Source: an uncultured Rhodovulum sp. (GTDB lineage Bacteria; Pseudomonadota; Alphaproteobacteria; Rhodobacterales; Rhodobacteraceae). Taken from it: DNA of 38,819 nucleotides. Numbering within the stretch: the first letter of the stretch is position 1; every line of letters begins with the position of its first letter. The position numbers and the translations under genes were made by a program. A model generated the notes under the pieces. That model did not search any database and was not told where the DNA came from. It worked only from the letters and a program-made list of their open reading frames with translations. Shown here piece by piece: positions 16,781-27,851 of the stretch. The stretch lies in contig CAMIMK010000002.1 in the NCBI GenBank assembly GCA_946221765.1, positions 1 through 38,819 of the forward strand. Direction: 5' to 3'.

Positions 16781-17038
16781 TCAGCCGACGAGCAGCGGGT
16801 CGAGCCGTCCTGCCACATCGAGCGCCCGGAGATCGTCATAGCCGCCGACATGGGTGCTGCCGATGAAGATCTGCGGCACCGTGCGGCGTCCGTTTGCCCG
16901 TCCCAGCATTTCCGCGTGGCGCGCCTTGTCGGAGGCGACGTCGATCTCGGTGAAGGCAATGCCCTTCTGCCGCAACAGGGACTTGGCCGCGCTGCAGAAA
17001 CCACAGAAGGGAGTCGTATAGATCGTGACGGGGGCCAT
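16781..17038 (-). CDS. grxC: Glutaredoxin 3
   Basis: This 85-residue thioredoxin-fold protein reduces disulfides and glutathione mixed disulfides. The active site is Cys12-Gly-Phe-Cys15 (more commonly CPYC), and the cis-proline loop TVPQIFIG and the GGYDDL segment are typical of GrxC. The ATG at 17038 gives the usual length; the open frame upstream only adds a non-conserved tail. It sits between comF and the nitrilase gene in a tight operon. Confidence 0.93.
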   Translation of the reverse strand: MAPVTIYTTPFCGFCSAAKSLLRQKGIAFTEIDVASDKARHAEMLGRANGRRTVPQIFIGSTHVGGYDDLRALDVAGRLDPLLVG

Positions 17039-17066
17039 GCGCGCGGATCCGGATAGGGTTGCCTGC

Positions 17067-17861
17067 TTATATGTGCAGAGAGTCCTCGAATGCAACGCGT
17101 GCGACGACAATTACATTGATCTCGCTCGCGCCGGCGGCGGCAAGGGTTTCGGCGCATCCCGAGAGCGTGCCGCCAGTGGTCAGCACGTCGTCGACGAGCA
17201 GGATCCGGCGACCCGCGACCCGTTTCGCATGGCGTGGGGGGATGCGGAAGGCGCCGGCCTGGTTTGCGAAGCGCTCGCTGCGGTTCCGGCCCTCCTGGCT
17301 GCCGGTGGATCGGGTGCGGACCAGCAGGTCCAGAGCTGTCGGCGTGCCGGACAGTCTCGAGAGGGCCTTGGCCAGCTCGGCCGACTGGTTGTAGCGCCGG
17401 CGCAGCAGGCGGCGCCAGTGGAGCGGGACGGGCACGATCAGGTCGGCCATGTCGAGCAGCGGTCGGCCGTTCTGGGCCATCCAGCGGGCGAGGGGGCGGG
17501 TGAGGTCGAGACGGTCGCCATGCTTGAAGGCGAGCACCATCTCCCGGCCCGCGCCGCGATAGAGAAAGGCCGCACTGCCGCGGTTCCAGGCGGGTGGATG
17601 GCGCTGGCATCCCTCGCAGATGTCTTCGGGCCCGGCCTCGCCAAGCAGGGGCAGGCCGCAGCTGCGGCAGGTGGGGCCGGCGATGAAGTCGGTCTCCCGC
17701 CAGCAGGCCGGGCAGAGGCCATGCGGGGCGTCCGTCGGCTCGCTGCAGGCGAGGCAGCGCGGCGGATAAAGCGTGTCGATCAGGCTTGCGCCCAGCCGGG
17801 AGAGCGTGGCAGCGATCGGGGAGGGGCCGCGGCTGGCGCGGCCGGGAGTGTCGGAATGCAT
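17067..17861 (-). CDS. comF: ComF family phosphoribosyltransferase-like protein
   Basis: The 264-residue protein has a zinc-ribbon-like region with cysteine pairs (CLAC, CPAC, CRSC, CEGC; about residues 37-90) and a C-terminal phosphoribosyltransferase fold with the PRPP-binding loop ILLVDDVLTTGGT. ComF proteins help DNA uptake in some competent bacteria; their enzymatic role is not settled. The ATG at 17861 is the only standard start ahead of the conserved YPPRCLAC block and has GAGAGG 9 bases upstream. This start codon abuts the start codon of the divergent methyltransferase gene. It is the first gene of the comF-grxC-nitrilase operon. Confidence 0.9.
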   Translation of the reverse strand: MHSDTPGRASRGPSPIAATLSRLGASLIDTLYPPRCLACSEPTDAPHGLCPACWRETDFIAGPTCRSCGLPLLGEAGPEDICEGCQRHPPAWNRGSAAFLYRGAGREMVLAFKHGDRLDLTRPLARWMAQNGRPLLDMADLIVPVPLHWRRLLRRRYNQSAELAKALSRLSGTPTALDLLVRTRSTGSQEGRNRSERFANQAGAFRIPPRHAKRVAGRRILLVDDVLTTGGTLSGCAETLAAAGASEINVIVVARVAFEDSLHI

Positions 17862-18707
17862 GAGCCGTCGCCTCTCTTCGACCGGAACGCCCTCGCGCTG
17901 CGCCGTCAGCGGGCGGTTCGGCAGGGTGCTGCGGACTTCCTCCACGACTGGGCGGCCGAGGAGGTTAAGGAGAGGTTGACGGCGGTGAACCGGACCTTCC
18001 GGGACGCGGCCGTCGTGGGTCCGCGGCCTGGCGTCTGGGCCAGCCACCTGGCCGAACCGGGACGCCACTGGCAGGAAGTCACCGATGGCGATGTCCTCGG
18101 CCTCGAGCCGGACAGCCTCGATCTCGTCATTCATGCGCTCGGTCTGCACTGGGCGAACGACCCGGTGGGCCAGCTCATCCAGAGCCGTCGCGCCCTTAGG
18201 CCGGACGGTCTCTTCATCGCGGTTCTCTTCGGCGGCGAGACGCTGCGCGAGCTGCGGCAGGCGCTGACCGCGGCCGAGGTGGCCGAGACCGGGGGCCTCA
18301 GCCCGCGCGTCGCACCGATGGCGGAGATCCGTGACCTCGGCGGCCTGATGCAGCGCGCCGGACTGGCGCTGCCGGTCGCCGACAGCCTGCGGGTGCCGGT
18401 CAGCTATCCCTCGATGCTGGCCTTGATGCGGGATCTGCGGGCCATGGGCGAAACCAACGTGCTGTCCGACCGGCTGCGGCGACCCACACGGCGCGGCGTC
18501 CTTGCCGCCGCGGCTGCCGATTATGCCGCGCGCCATGGCGATGCCGAGGGCCGGATTTCCGCGACATTCGACCTCATCGTCCTGACCGGCTGGGCGCCCG
18601 CCGCTTCCCAGCCCCAGCCGCTGCGGCCGGGGTCGGCGACCAGCCGTCTCGCGGATGCGCTCGAAAGGCCGGTGTCGGGGTTTGACGCACAGGACAGGAA
18701 AGGCTAG
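17856..18707 (+). CDS. SAM-dependent methyltransferase (BioC/NDUFAF5-like)
   Basis: The 283-residue protein opens LFDRNALALRRQRA, typical of an alphaproteobacterial methyltransferase group related to NDUFAF5 and BioC. The SAM-binding core is divergent: the DVLGLEPDSLDLVIHALGLHWANDPVG stretch is recognisable (about residues 80-107), but the glycine-rich motif I is degenerate. NDUFAF5 itself is a protein-arginine hydroxylase of respiratory complex I assembly, so the reaction here is open. The ATG at 17856 has GGGAG 7 bases upstream and overlaps the divergent comF start. hemH follows after 10 bases, probably in the same transcript. Confidence 0.85.
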   Translation: MHEPSPLFDRNALALRRQRAVRQGAADFLHDWAAEEVKERLTAVNRTFRDAAVVGPRPGVWASHLAEPGRHWQEVTDGDVLGLEPDSLDLVIHALGLHWANDPVGQLIQSRRALRPDGLFIAVLFGGETLRELRQALTAAEVAETGGLSPRVAPMAEIRDLGGLMQRAGLALPVADSLRVPVSYPSMLALMRDLRAMGETNVLSDRLRRPTRRGVLAAAAADYAARHGDAEGRISATFDLIVLTGWAPAASQPQPLRPGSATSRLADALERPVSGFDAQDRKG

Positions 18708-18717
18708 GTGCGCTGTC

Positions 18718-19800
18718 ATGACACCCGATGATCTTGCCCCTGCGACCGCCGCCGAAGTGCCAGACACGGCACCGCGCTCCCTGCCTGACGGGCATCCCGC
18801 GCTGCCCGCCGATCGCGTTGGGGTGATCCTTGCCAATCTCGGAACCCCCGACGCGACGGACTATCGCTCGATGCGGCGCTATCTCAGCGAATTCCTGTCC
18901 GATCGCCGGGTGATCGACTATTCCCCCTGGCTCTGGCAGCCGCTCCTGCAGCTGGTGATCCTGAGCCGTCGGCCGCAGCGTTCGGGCGCGGCCTATCGCG
19001 GCATCTGGAATACCGAGCGGAACGAAAGCCCGCTGTTGACCACCACCCGCGCCCAGTCCGACGCTCTGGCGGCCCGCCTTGCCGCGGCCTTCGGCGATCG
19101 GGTCCGGGTGGACTTCGCCATGCGCTACGGCAATCCCTCGACGCAATCAGTGATCGCAAAGCTGCGGGCGGACGGGTGCCAGCGGCTGTTGTTCTTCCCG
19201 CTCTATCCGCAATATTCCGCCCCGACCACCGCGACGGCGAATGACCAGGCATTCCGCGCGCTGATGCAGGAGCGGTGGCAGCCCGCCTTCAGGACGGTGC
19301 CGGCCTATCACGACCACCCGCTCTACATCGAGGCGCTGGCGCAGTCGGTGGAGCGCTCCATCGCTGCGGAGGGCGGGCGCCCGGACGTGCTGATGACGAG
19401 CTATCACGGCATGCCGGAACGCTACCTGACCGAAGGCGATCCCTATCATTGTCACTGCCGCAAGACGACGCGCCTCCTGGAGGCGCGTCTCGGCATGGCC
19501 CCGGGCGAGATCGTCGTCAGCTTCCAGTCGAAGTTCGGGCCGGAAGAATGGCTGAAACCGTATACGGTGGAAGAAGTTGCGCGACAGGCAAAGGCCGGCC
19601 GCCAGCATCTTGCCATCCTGGCCCCGGCCTTCTCATCGGATTGCGTGGAAACCCTCGAGGAAATCCAGGAGGAGATCCGCCACGCCTTTCTGGAGGCGGG
19701 CGGAAAAAAATTCTCCTATATCCCTTGCCTCAATGACGATCGGGCCCACATCGACATGATAGAGGCGATCGTCAGGCAGAACCTGGGTGGTTGGCTCTAG
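18718..19800 (+). CDS. hemH: Ferrochelatase HemH
   Basis: HemH inserts ferrous iron into protoporphyrin IX to make haem. The 360-residue protein has the ferrochelatase hallmarks: NLGTPDATD, the catalytic His230 in SYHGMPERY, and Glu311 in DCVETLEEI. Cysteines at 245, 247 (YHCHCRKT), 309 and 337 resemble those of proteobacterial ferrochelatases, some of which hold an iron-sulfur cluster; I infer this only from spacing. The ATG at 18718 follows AGGTG by 7 bases. About 30 N-terminal residues precede the conserved core. Confidence 0.96.
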   Translation: MTPDDLAPATAAEVPDTAPRSLPDGHPALPADRVGVILANLGTPDATDYRSMRRYLSEFLSDRRVIDYSPWLWQPLLQLVILSRRPQRSGAAYRGIWNTERNESPLLTTTRAQSDALAARLAAAFGDRVRVDFAMRYGNPSTQSVIAKLRADGCQRLLFFPLYPQYSAPTTATANDQAFRALMQERWQPAFRTVPAYHDHPLYIEALAQSVERSIAAEGGRPDVLMTSYHGMPERYLTEGDPYHCHCRKTTRLLEARLGMAPGEIVVSFQSKFGPEEWLKPYTVEEVARQAKAGRQHLAILAPAFSSDCVETLEEIQEEIRHAFLEAGGKKFSYIPCLNDDRAHIDMIEAIVRQNLGGWL

Positions 19801-19823
19801 CCAGACCACCCGGTTCGTCGGGA

Positions 19824-20018
19824 TCAGGCCAGTTCCGCCGGGGCGCTCTCGAGGGCGCGGAGCATCGGCATGGTGGGCGACATGGCGACGGGCCGCCCGC
19901 GATAAAGCTTGCTTCCATCACGGATCAGGGCGTCGCCGTTCCCACAGAATTCCACGAGTTCACCATGAGCCAGAACCCGGCTGGAAATCTGGATCGTCTG
20001 GCAGGGACGATGGTTCAT
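19824..20018 (-). CDS. Small protein of unknown function
   Basis: This open frame encodes 64 residues that I do not recognise. The middle (RVLAHGELVEFCGNGDALIRDGSKLYRGRPV) looks like a compact beta-rich fold with one cysteine (Cys29 region). No signal peptide or membrane segment is present. Translation is supported by AGGGAG nine bases before the ATG, and the 12-base-wide surroundings are unlike the shadows in other frames. The ribosome-binding site abuts and partly enters a 9-bp hairpin at 20031-20057. Gene reality is inferred from the start signals and from filling the hemH-mutT gap. Confidence 0.55.
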   Translation of the reverse strand: MNHRPCQTIQISSRVLAHGELVEFCGNGDALIRDGSKLYRGRPVAMSPTMPMLRALESAPAELA

Positions 20019-20030
20019 GATGGTTAACTC

Positions 20031-20057
20031 CCTTCAGGCTGCTTTTCTGCCTGAAGG
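20031..20057. promoter_or_regulatory. Hairpin overlapping the ribosome-binding site of the small gene
   Basis: CCTTCAGGC and GCCTGAAGG form a perfect 9-bp stem with a 9-base loop. On the minus strand the 3' arm runs into the AGGGAG ribosome-binding site of the small gene, so part of that site would be paired. On the plus strand the stem is followed by TTATATCC, a weak terminator tail for hemH. A TATAAC -10-like hexamer on the minus strand (20057-20062) sits at its edge. Either translation control or termination is possible. Confidence 0.45.
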
Positions 20058-20102
20058 TTATATCCTTTCAAAAGGGGCCGCTACCCCGAAAGTTAATGAT
20101 TC

Positions 20103-20501
20103 TCAGATCCAATCGCGCAGGATCGCCACCAGCGGCAGATCGGCGGGCGGCATCGGATAGTCTCTCAAATCCTTTGCCCTGACCCATTTTAGACCGTCAT
20201 GTTCACGCGCCACGGGCGTTCCCTGCCATTTCCGGCAGGCATAGAGCGGCATCAGAAGATGAAAGTCGGGATAGCCATGGCTCGCGAAAGTCAGCGGTGC
20301 CAGGCAGCTGGCCCAGGTGTCGATTCCGAGCTCCTCGGACAGTTCGCGAATCAGGGCCTGCTCTGGCGTCTCGCCTGATTCGACCTTGCCACCGGGAAAT
20401 TCCCAGAGCCCCGCCAAGGCCTTCCCTGCGGGACGGCGGGCGAGAAGCACGCGCCCGTCGCCGTCGATGAGAGCCACCGCGGCGACGAGCAGGATCTTCA
20501 C
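20103..20501 (-). CDS. mutT: 8-oxo-dGTP diphosphatase MutT (Nudix)
   Basis: MutT removes oxidised dGTP from the nucleotide pool. The Nudix box is GGKVESGETPEQALIRELSEELG, with the catalytic REXXEE helix intact (RELSEE). From the GTG at 20501 the protein is 132 residues, the usual MutT length, and begins KILLVAAVALID as the family does; GGGA lies about 9 bases upstream. A longer frame from the ATG at 20552 would add 17 unlike residues and overlap argJ, and has no good ribosome-binding site. It follows argJ in the same direction. Confidence 0.9.
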   Translation of the reverse strand: MKILLVAAVALIDGDGRVLLARRPAGKALAGLWEFPGGKVESGETPEQALIRELSEELGIDTWASCLAPLTFASHGYPDFHLLMPLYACRKWQGTPVAREHDGLKWVRAKDLRDYPMPPADLPLVAILRDWI

Positions 20502-20514
20502 GCCGGGTGTCCCG

Positions 20515-21777
20515 TCAGGACCGGTAATCGGCGTTGATGGCGATGTAGCCATGGGTCAGGTCACAGGTCCAGATGGTGGCCGCGCCGGTACCGAGGCCGA
20601 GATCCACCCCGATCTCGAGCTCGGGCTGCTTCATGTAGCCGGCGCCAGCGTCCTCGCGGTAGGAGCGGGCAACCTGCCCGCCCTCCGCCACGAGGATGTC
20701 GCCGAAGCGGATCGCCAGCCGGTCGCGGTCGGCCGCCGCCCCGGACTTGCCGACCGCCATCACGATGCGGCCCCAGTTCGGATCCTCACCCGCGATCGCG
20801 GTCTTCACCAGCGGCGAGTTGGCGATCGACAGTGCCACCTTGCGGGCATCCGCGTCGCTCTCGGCGCCACTGACACGGACGGTCACGAATTTCGTGGCGC
20901 CCTCGCCGTCGCGCACGACCTGCTGGGCAAGATCGCGCATCACCGTCTCGAGAGCCTCCGCGAAGACACCGAGGCGCGGATCGCCCGCCTCGGTGATCGG
21001 CGGCATGCCCGAACGCCCGGTGGCCGCCAGAACGAGCGAGTCCGACGTCGAGGTATCGCCATCGACGGTGATGCAGTTGAAGGTGCGGGCATTGATCCCC
21101 GACAGCGCGTCCTGCAGGACCGGACCCGCCACGGCGGCATCCGTGAAGAGGAAGACCAGCATCGTCGCCATGTCCGGCGCGATCATCCCCGAGCCCTTGG
21201 CAAAACCGGCGATGCGCACCGGGATGCCGTCGATCTCGACCGTGGCCGTTGCACCCTTCGGGAAGGTGTCGGTCGTCATGATGGCCCGGGCGGCCTGCTC
21301 GGCGCCAGCGGAGTCGAGGCCGGCGGCCAGCCCGTCGATGACGGCGACGATCCGCTCGGCGGGCAGCGGCTCGCCGATCACCCCGGTCGAGGCGACGAAG
21401 ACATGTTCGGGCGGCAGCCCGAGCGCCTGCGCGGCGGCCGTGACGGTCGTCGTCACCGCCGTCTGCCCGACCGCACCGGTGAAGGCGTTGGAATTGCCGG
21501 AATTGACGAGGACCGCATAGCCGCCGTCGCTGTCGCCCGACAGGCTGCGCGCGAGGCAGGCCTCGCACCAGAGCACCGGCGCCGAACGGGTGGCGGAGCG
21601 GGTGAAGACGCCGGCCACGCTCGCCCCGGCGTCAATCGTGGCCAGCATCACATCGAGCCGGCCGGCATAGCGCACGCCGGCCTCGGCGGCGGCATAGCGC
21701 ACACCGTCGATGACCGGCAGCTTCGGAAAGCCGCCGGCGGGTGCCAGCGGCGATACGGTCTTCTCGGCCTTGGCCAT
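20515..21777 (-). CDS. argJ: Bifunctional ornithine acetyltransferase/N-acetylglutamate synthase ArgJ
   Basis: ArgJ recycles the acetyl group from N-acetylornithine to glutamate in the cyclic arginine pathway. The 420-residue precursor cleaves itself between Ala204 and Thr205 (in KGSGMIAPDMATML), leaving Thr205 as nucleophile. Other marks are VNSGNSNAFTG, STGVIGEPLP and TTDTFPKG. The usual C-terminal end (NADYRS) is present. It lies 11 bases downstream of the parvulin gene and ahead of mutT; argC is about 11 kb away. Confidence 0.96.
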   Translation of the reverse strand: MAKAEKTVSPLAPAGGFPKLPVIDGVRYAAAEAGVRYAGRLDVMLATIDAGASVAGVFTRSATRSAPVLWCEACLARSLSGDSDGGYAVLVNSGNSNAFTGAVGQTAVTTTVTAAAQALGLPPEHVFVASTGVIGEPLPAERIVAVIDGLAAGLDSAGAEQAARAIMTTDTFPKGATATVEIDGIPVRIAGFAKGSGMIAPDMATMLVFLFTDAAVAGPVLQDALSGINARTFNCITVDGDTSTSDSLVLAATGRSGMPPITEAGDPRLGVFAEALETVMRDLAQQVVRDGEGATKFVTVRVSGAESDADARKVALSIANSPLVKTAIAGEDPNWGRIVMAVGKSGAAADRDRLAIRFGDILVAEGGQVARSYREDAGAGYMKQPELEIGVDLGLGTGAATIWTCDLTHGYIAINADYRS

Positions 21778-21788
21778 CGGGCGGTCCG

Positions 21789-22688
21789 TCAGTTGCCGAG
21801 AAGGTCGGACTGGCGGAGGGCCGCCGGCGGCACCGTCGGCTCGACCTTTTCGATCGTGGCGGCGGCACGCAGTTCGGCGACGCGGGCCTGGAAGGCCTCC
21901 TGCCGGATCTGGTTCTCGAAATCGGCGCGGACCTCGTCGAGCGGCGGCGGGGCGCTGTCCCGCTTCTCGTTCAGCTTGACGATATGCCAGCCGAACTGGG
22001 TCTTGACCGGATCCGAGATCTGGCCGGGCTCGAGGCTCGAGACGGCGGTCTCGAACTCCGGGACCATGCGGCCGAGGCCGAACCAGCCGAGTTCGCCGCC
22101 CTGGGCGCCGGAGGCGGTGTCGGTCGACTTCTCCTTGGCAATGGCCGCGAAGTCGCCGCCATCCTTCAGCTGGGCCTCGATCGCCTTCGCCTCGTCCTCG
22201 CTGGCGACGAGGATGTGCGAGGCGTTGAATTCGGGCTCTGGCTTGAAGTCCTTGAAGGCGGCGTCATAGGCGGCCTTCACCTTGGCCTCGTCGACCGGGC
22301 CCTCGAATTCCTTCGCGACGACCTCGGAGGCGAGCGCGCCGCGGCGGCTGTTCTCCAGCTGCAGCTTCACCCGCAGGGGGTCGTGCTCGGGCGCATCCGA
22401 TACCTGCGCGGCGAGCAGGGTCTGGTCGATGATCTGGTCGAGCAGGCCCGGGAAGAGTTCCTCGTCGGGGATGCTCTTGTACTGCTCGGGCAGGGCGTCG
22501 CGCATGGCAATGAGGTTGCCGAGCGTGATCGGAGTGCCGTTGACCGTGGCAACGACGGTGGCCGCGTCATAGCTGGAGAGGGCCGGGGCTGCGGCGGCAG
22601 GGGCCGGAGTCGGAGCAGCGGCATCCTGTGCCCAGAGCGGGCTCGCCAGCGCCAGGCTCGCCGTGGTGGCGAGCAGCAGATTCTTCAT
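21789..22688 (-). CDS. Periplasmic parvulin-type peptidyl-prolyl isomerase
   Basis: This 299-residue protein is a PpiC/PrsA/SurA-like foldase that assists exported proteins. It has a signal peptide (MKNLLLATTASLALASPLWAQ, cleavage near residue 21), an Ala/Pro-rich spacer, an N-terminal helical chaperone region, and a parvulin domain at about 140-235 with ASHILVAS, GGELGWFG, MVPEFE and QFGWHIVKL. The ATG at 22688 has GGGAGA 6 bases upstream. It is divergent from secA, a functionally sensible neighbour, and ends 11 bases before argJ. Confidence 0.93.
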   Translation of the reverse strand: MKNLLLATTASLALASPLWAQDAAAPTPAPAAAAPALSSYDAATVVATVNGTPITLGNLIAMRDALPEQYKSIPDEELFPGLLDQIIDQTLLAAQVSDAPEHDPLRVKLQLENSRRGALASEVVAKEFEGPVDEAKVKAAYDAAFKDFKPEPEFNASHILVASEDEAKAIEAQLKDGGDFAAIAKEKSTDTASGAQGGELGWFGLGRMVPEFETAVSSLEPGQISDPVKTQFGWHIVKLNEKRDSAPPPLDEVRADFENQIRQEAFQARVAELRAAATIEKVEPTVPPAALRQSDLLGN

Positions 22689-22803
22689 GGTCGTCTCCCG
22701 TTGGTGCGGGCCCCCGCGCCCCGGGGCTTCGCCCACAGAACCGGACCCGCTGGAATTCGGTGCCGGGCAGACTTCTCCGCCTCGACCTGCCCGGCGGGCG
22801 CCG

Positions 22804-22832
22804 TTGACAGCCGCAGCGGCGCCGCTTACATC
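22804..22832 (+). promoter_or_regulatory. Probable secA promoter
   Basis: A perfect -35 TTGACA (22804-22809) and a partial -10 TACATC (22827-22832) are spaced by 17 bases. Transcription would start near 22839 and give secA a leader of about 138 bases. The -10 matches only three consensus positions. Confidence 0.45.
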
Positions 22833-22976
22833 CGGGGCCGGTTGAAGGACGGCAGCCCGCGCAGCGGCTGCTTAGACCGTTCGGCGCCGGTGAACAAGCG
22901 CCCCCGTCATGACAAATCGGTGGGCGGGCGGGAGCGGCGACAGGCCGCCGCGCGACGTGGCTTTTGAGGACTGCAC

Positions 22977-25715
<2,739 letters not shown>

Positions 25716-25731
25716 CGCGGGGATCATGGCC

Positions 25732-25751
25732 AGACCGCAGACAGGCGGTCT
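25732..25751 (+). terminator. Possible secA terminator
   Basis: AGACCGC and GCGGTCT form a 7-bp stem with a six-base loop, 17 bases after the secA stop. The tail has only two or three T residues, so it may act weakly or with Rho. Confidence 0.35.
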
Positions 25752-26114
25752 TCGCCGACCCTTCTGCCTCTGTGGGGCAGTGCTGACTTCTCCGCAGAAG
25801 CAGGTCGCCTCGGCAGGTGACTCCGCGAGGTTGACGCACTCCAGTCTGCGTCCAGAGCTGACGGCTTTGCGCGGCAGGGGGGAGAGGACGTAGCGTCCCG
25901 TGGCCCGCATGGGGTCGCCCTGCCGGCCGCCGGCCGAGTTCCGGGGTGGTTGACTTAGCCGACAAATCCGCTCAACAAACCGTCAGCTTCACTTGCCGTG
26001 GGCAGGCCGCGCCGCGCTGCGCCACTTTCCTGACAGGATCCCGGATGACCCGTCGCGCCCGCCGTCCGTGCAGGGCGGGCCGCCGTGACCCTTCCACCGC
26101 CTGAAAGTCTGCCC
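25752..26114. other. Gene-free interval between secA and the ABC exporter
   Basis: This stretch of about 360 bases has no open frame with a convincing start or protein. It holds several small inverted repeats (for example CTGCC/GGCAG near 25760 and CTTCT/AGAAG near 25787) and a TTGACT at about 25949 without a good -10 partner. The first part of the exporter frame is open upstream of its chosen start. I see nothing else in it. Confidence 0.5.
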
Positions 26115-27815
26115 ATGCTCCGCCAGTTCTTCGACTATTACCGCCCCTGGATGCGCCTGTTCTGGCTCGATTTCGGCTGTGCGATCGTGTCCGGCCTGCT
26201 CGAGCGCGCCTTCCCGCTGGCGGTCACGGGCTTCATCGACACCCTTTTGCCGCGGGGGGACTGGACGCTTACCATCGCCGCGGCCTGCGGGCTCCTGGTC
26301 ATCTACGTCCTGAATGCCGGGTTGATGGCGGTGGTCACTTACTGGGGTCACATGCTCGGCATCAACATCGAGACGGAGATGCGGGCGAAAGCCTTCGAGC
26401 ATCTGACGACGCTCAGCTGGCGCTGGTACGACCGGACCCGCACCGGCAAGCTGGTGGCCCGCGTCACCCGCGATCTCGAGGAGATCGGCGAGGTGGCCCA
26501 CCATGGCCCGGAAGACCTCTTCATCGCGGTGATGACCTTCATCGGCGCCTTCTGCCTGATGCTGTGGATCAACCCCTACCTCGCGGTGCTGACCGCCCTG
26601 ATCGTGCCCCTGACCGTCTGGGTCGTGTCGCATTTCGGCGGCCGGATGACGGCGGTCTGGCGATCGATCTTCTCGCGTCTCGGCCAGTTCAACGTGCGGC
26701 TGGAGGAGGCGCTCGGCGGCATCCGCCTGGTGCAGGCCTTTGCCAACGAGGATCACGAGCGCCGGCTGTTCGCGCAGGACAACGACAGTTACCGCACGGC
26801 GAAGCTCGAGGGCTATCGCGTCATGGCCGCCTCGCAGGCGCTCAACTACATGGGGATGCGGTTCGTTCAGGTCGTGGTGATGGTGGTCGGCGCCGGCTTC
26901 GTCCTGTCCGGCGAACTGACGGCGGGGGGATTCGTCGGCTTCCTGCTGCTCGTCACCGTGTTCTTCCGGCCGCTGGAAAAGATCGCCGCGGTAATGGAAG
27001 TCTATCCGAAGGGCATCGCGGGCTTTCAGCGATACCTCGAGCTGCTCGCGACCGAGCCGGAGATTGCCGACGCGCCGGATGCGCGCCCGGCTCCGGAACT
27101 TCGGGGCGCCATCGCCTTCGAGAACGTGGGCTTTGCCTATGACGCCGGGCGCCGGGTTCTGCAAAACATCAGCCTTTCCGTGGCACCGGGCGAGACCATC
27201 GCCTTCGTCTGTGCCTCGGGGGCAGGCAAGACGACGCTGCTCGCGCTTCTGCCGCGTTTCTACGAGCCAACCGAGGGCCGGATCACGATCGACGGCCTGC
27301 CGCTGCCGGCCATGACGCTCGAGAGCCTGCGCCGGCAGATCGGCCTCGTCAGCCAGGATGTCTTCCTGTTCGGCGGCAGCCTGCGCGAGAACATCGCCTA
27401 TGGCCGGCTCGGCGCCAGCGATGCCGAGATCCTCGAGGCGGCGCGCCGGGCGCAGGTGGCGGATTTCATCGCCAGCCTGCCCGAGGGCCTCGACACCATC
27501 GTCGGCGAACGCGGCGTGACCCTGTCGGGCGGCCAGAAGCAGCGGGTGGCGATCGCCCGGGCCTTCCTCAAGAACCCGCCGATCCTGATCCTCGACGAGG
27601 CGACCTCGGCCCTCGACAGCCAGACCGAGCGCGAGATCCAGTCCTCGCTCGAGGCGCTGGCCGTCGGCCGCACCACGCTCGTCATCGCGCATCGGCTGGG
27701 CACGATCCGCGGCGCCGACCGGATCGTGGTCATGGACCGGGGCGAGGTCGTCGAGATGGGCACGCATGACGACCTGATCGCCCGCGCCGGGGCCTATGCC
27801 CGCCTCGCGGCCTGA
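26115..27815 (+). CDS. ABC exporter (fused membrane and ATPase domains)
   Basis: This 566-residue half-transporter is a type-1 ABC exporter of the MsbA/ATM-like kind; its substrate is unknown. The membrane domain (about 1-300) has six hydrophobic segments. The ATPase domain has the Q-loop (GLVSQDVFLFGG), signature LSGGQKQR, Walker B ILILDEATSALD and the His-loop IAHR. Walker A reads VCASGAGKTT: the first glycine of the usual GxSGxGK[ST] is Cys366 (TGT), while Lys372 is intact. The ATG at 26115 is preferred; a GTG at 26085 adds ten residues. It stands alone on its strand between two minus-strand or unrelated genes. Confidence 0.9.
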   Translation: MLRQFFDYYRPWMRLFWLDFGCAIVSGLLERAFPLAVTGFIDTLLPRGDWTLTIAAACGLLVIYVLNAGLMAVVTYWGHMLGINIETEMRAKAFEHLTTLSWRWYDRTRTGKLVARVTRDLEEIGEVAHHGPEDLFIAVMTFIGAFCLMLWINPYLAVLTALIVPLTVWVVSHFGGRMTAVWRSIFSRLGQFNVRLEEALGGIRLVQAFANEDHERRLFAQDNDSYRTAKLEGYRVMAASQALNYMGMRFVQVVVMVVGAGFVLSGELTAGGFVGFLLLVTVFFRPLEKIAAVMEVYPKGIAGFQRYLELLATEPEIADAPDARPAPELRGAIAFENVGFAYDAGRRVLQNISLSVAPGETIAFVCASGAGKTTLLALLPRFYEPTEGRITIDGLPLPAMTLESLRRQIGLVSQDVFLFGGSLRENIAYGRLGASDAEILEAARRAQVADFIASLPEGLDTIVGERGVTLSGGQKQRVAIARAFLKNPPILILDEATSALDSQTEREIQSSLEALAVGRTTLVIAHRLGTIRGADRIVVMDRGEVVEMGTHDDLIARAGAYARLAA

Positions 27816-27851
27816 TCCCTCGGGCTTCGACGGCAGGGCACTGGGGTCCGG

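Noticed and set aside
19824..20018. Possible hemin-uptake protein HemP
   Set aside because: Size and location next to hemH are suggestive, but the C-terminal GKLILTK-type motif of HemP is absent.
20087..20106. Sequence resembling half of a Fur box near mutT and the small gene
   Set aside because: Only about 12 of 19 consensus positions match and the second half is poor; alphaproteobacteria often use other iron regulators.
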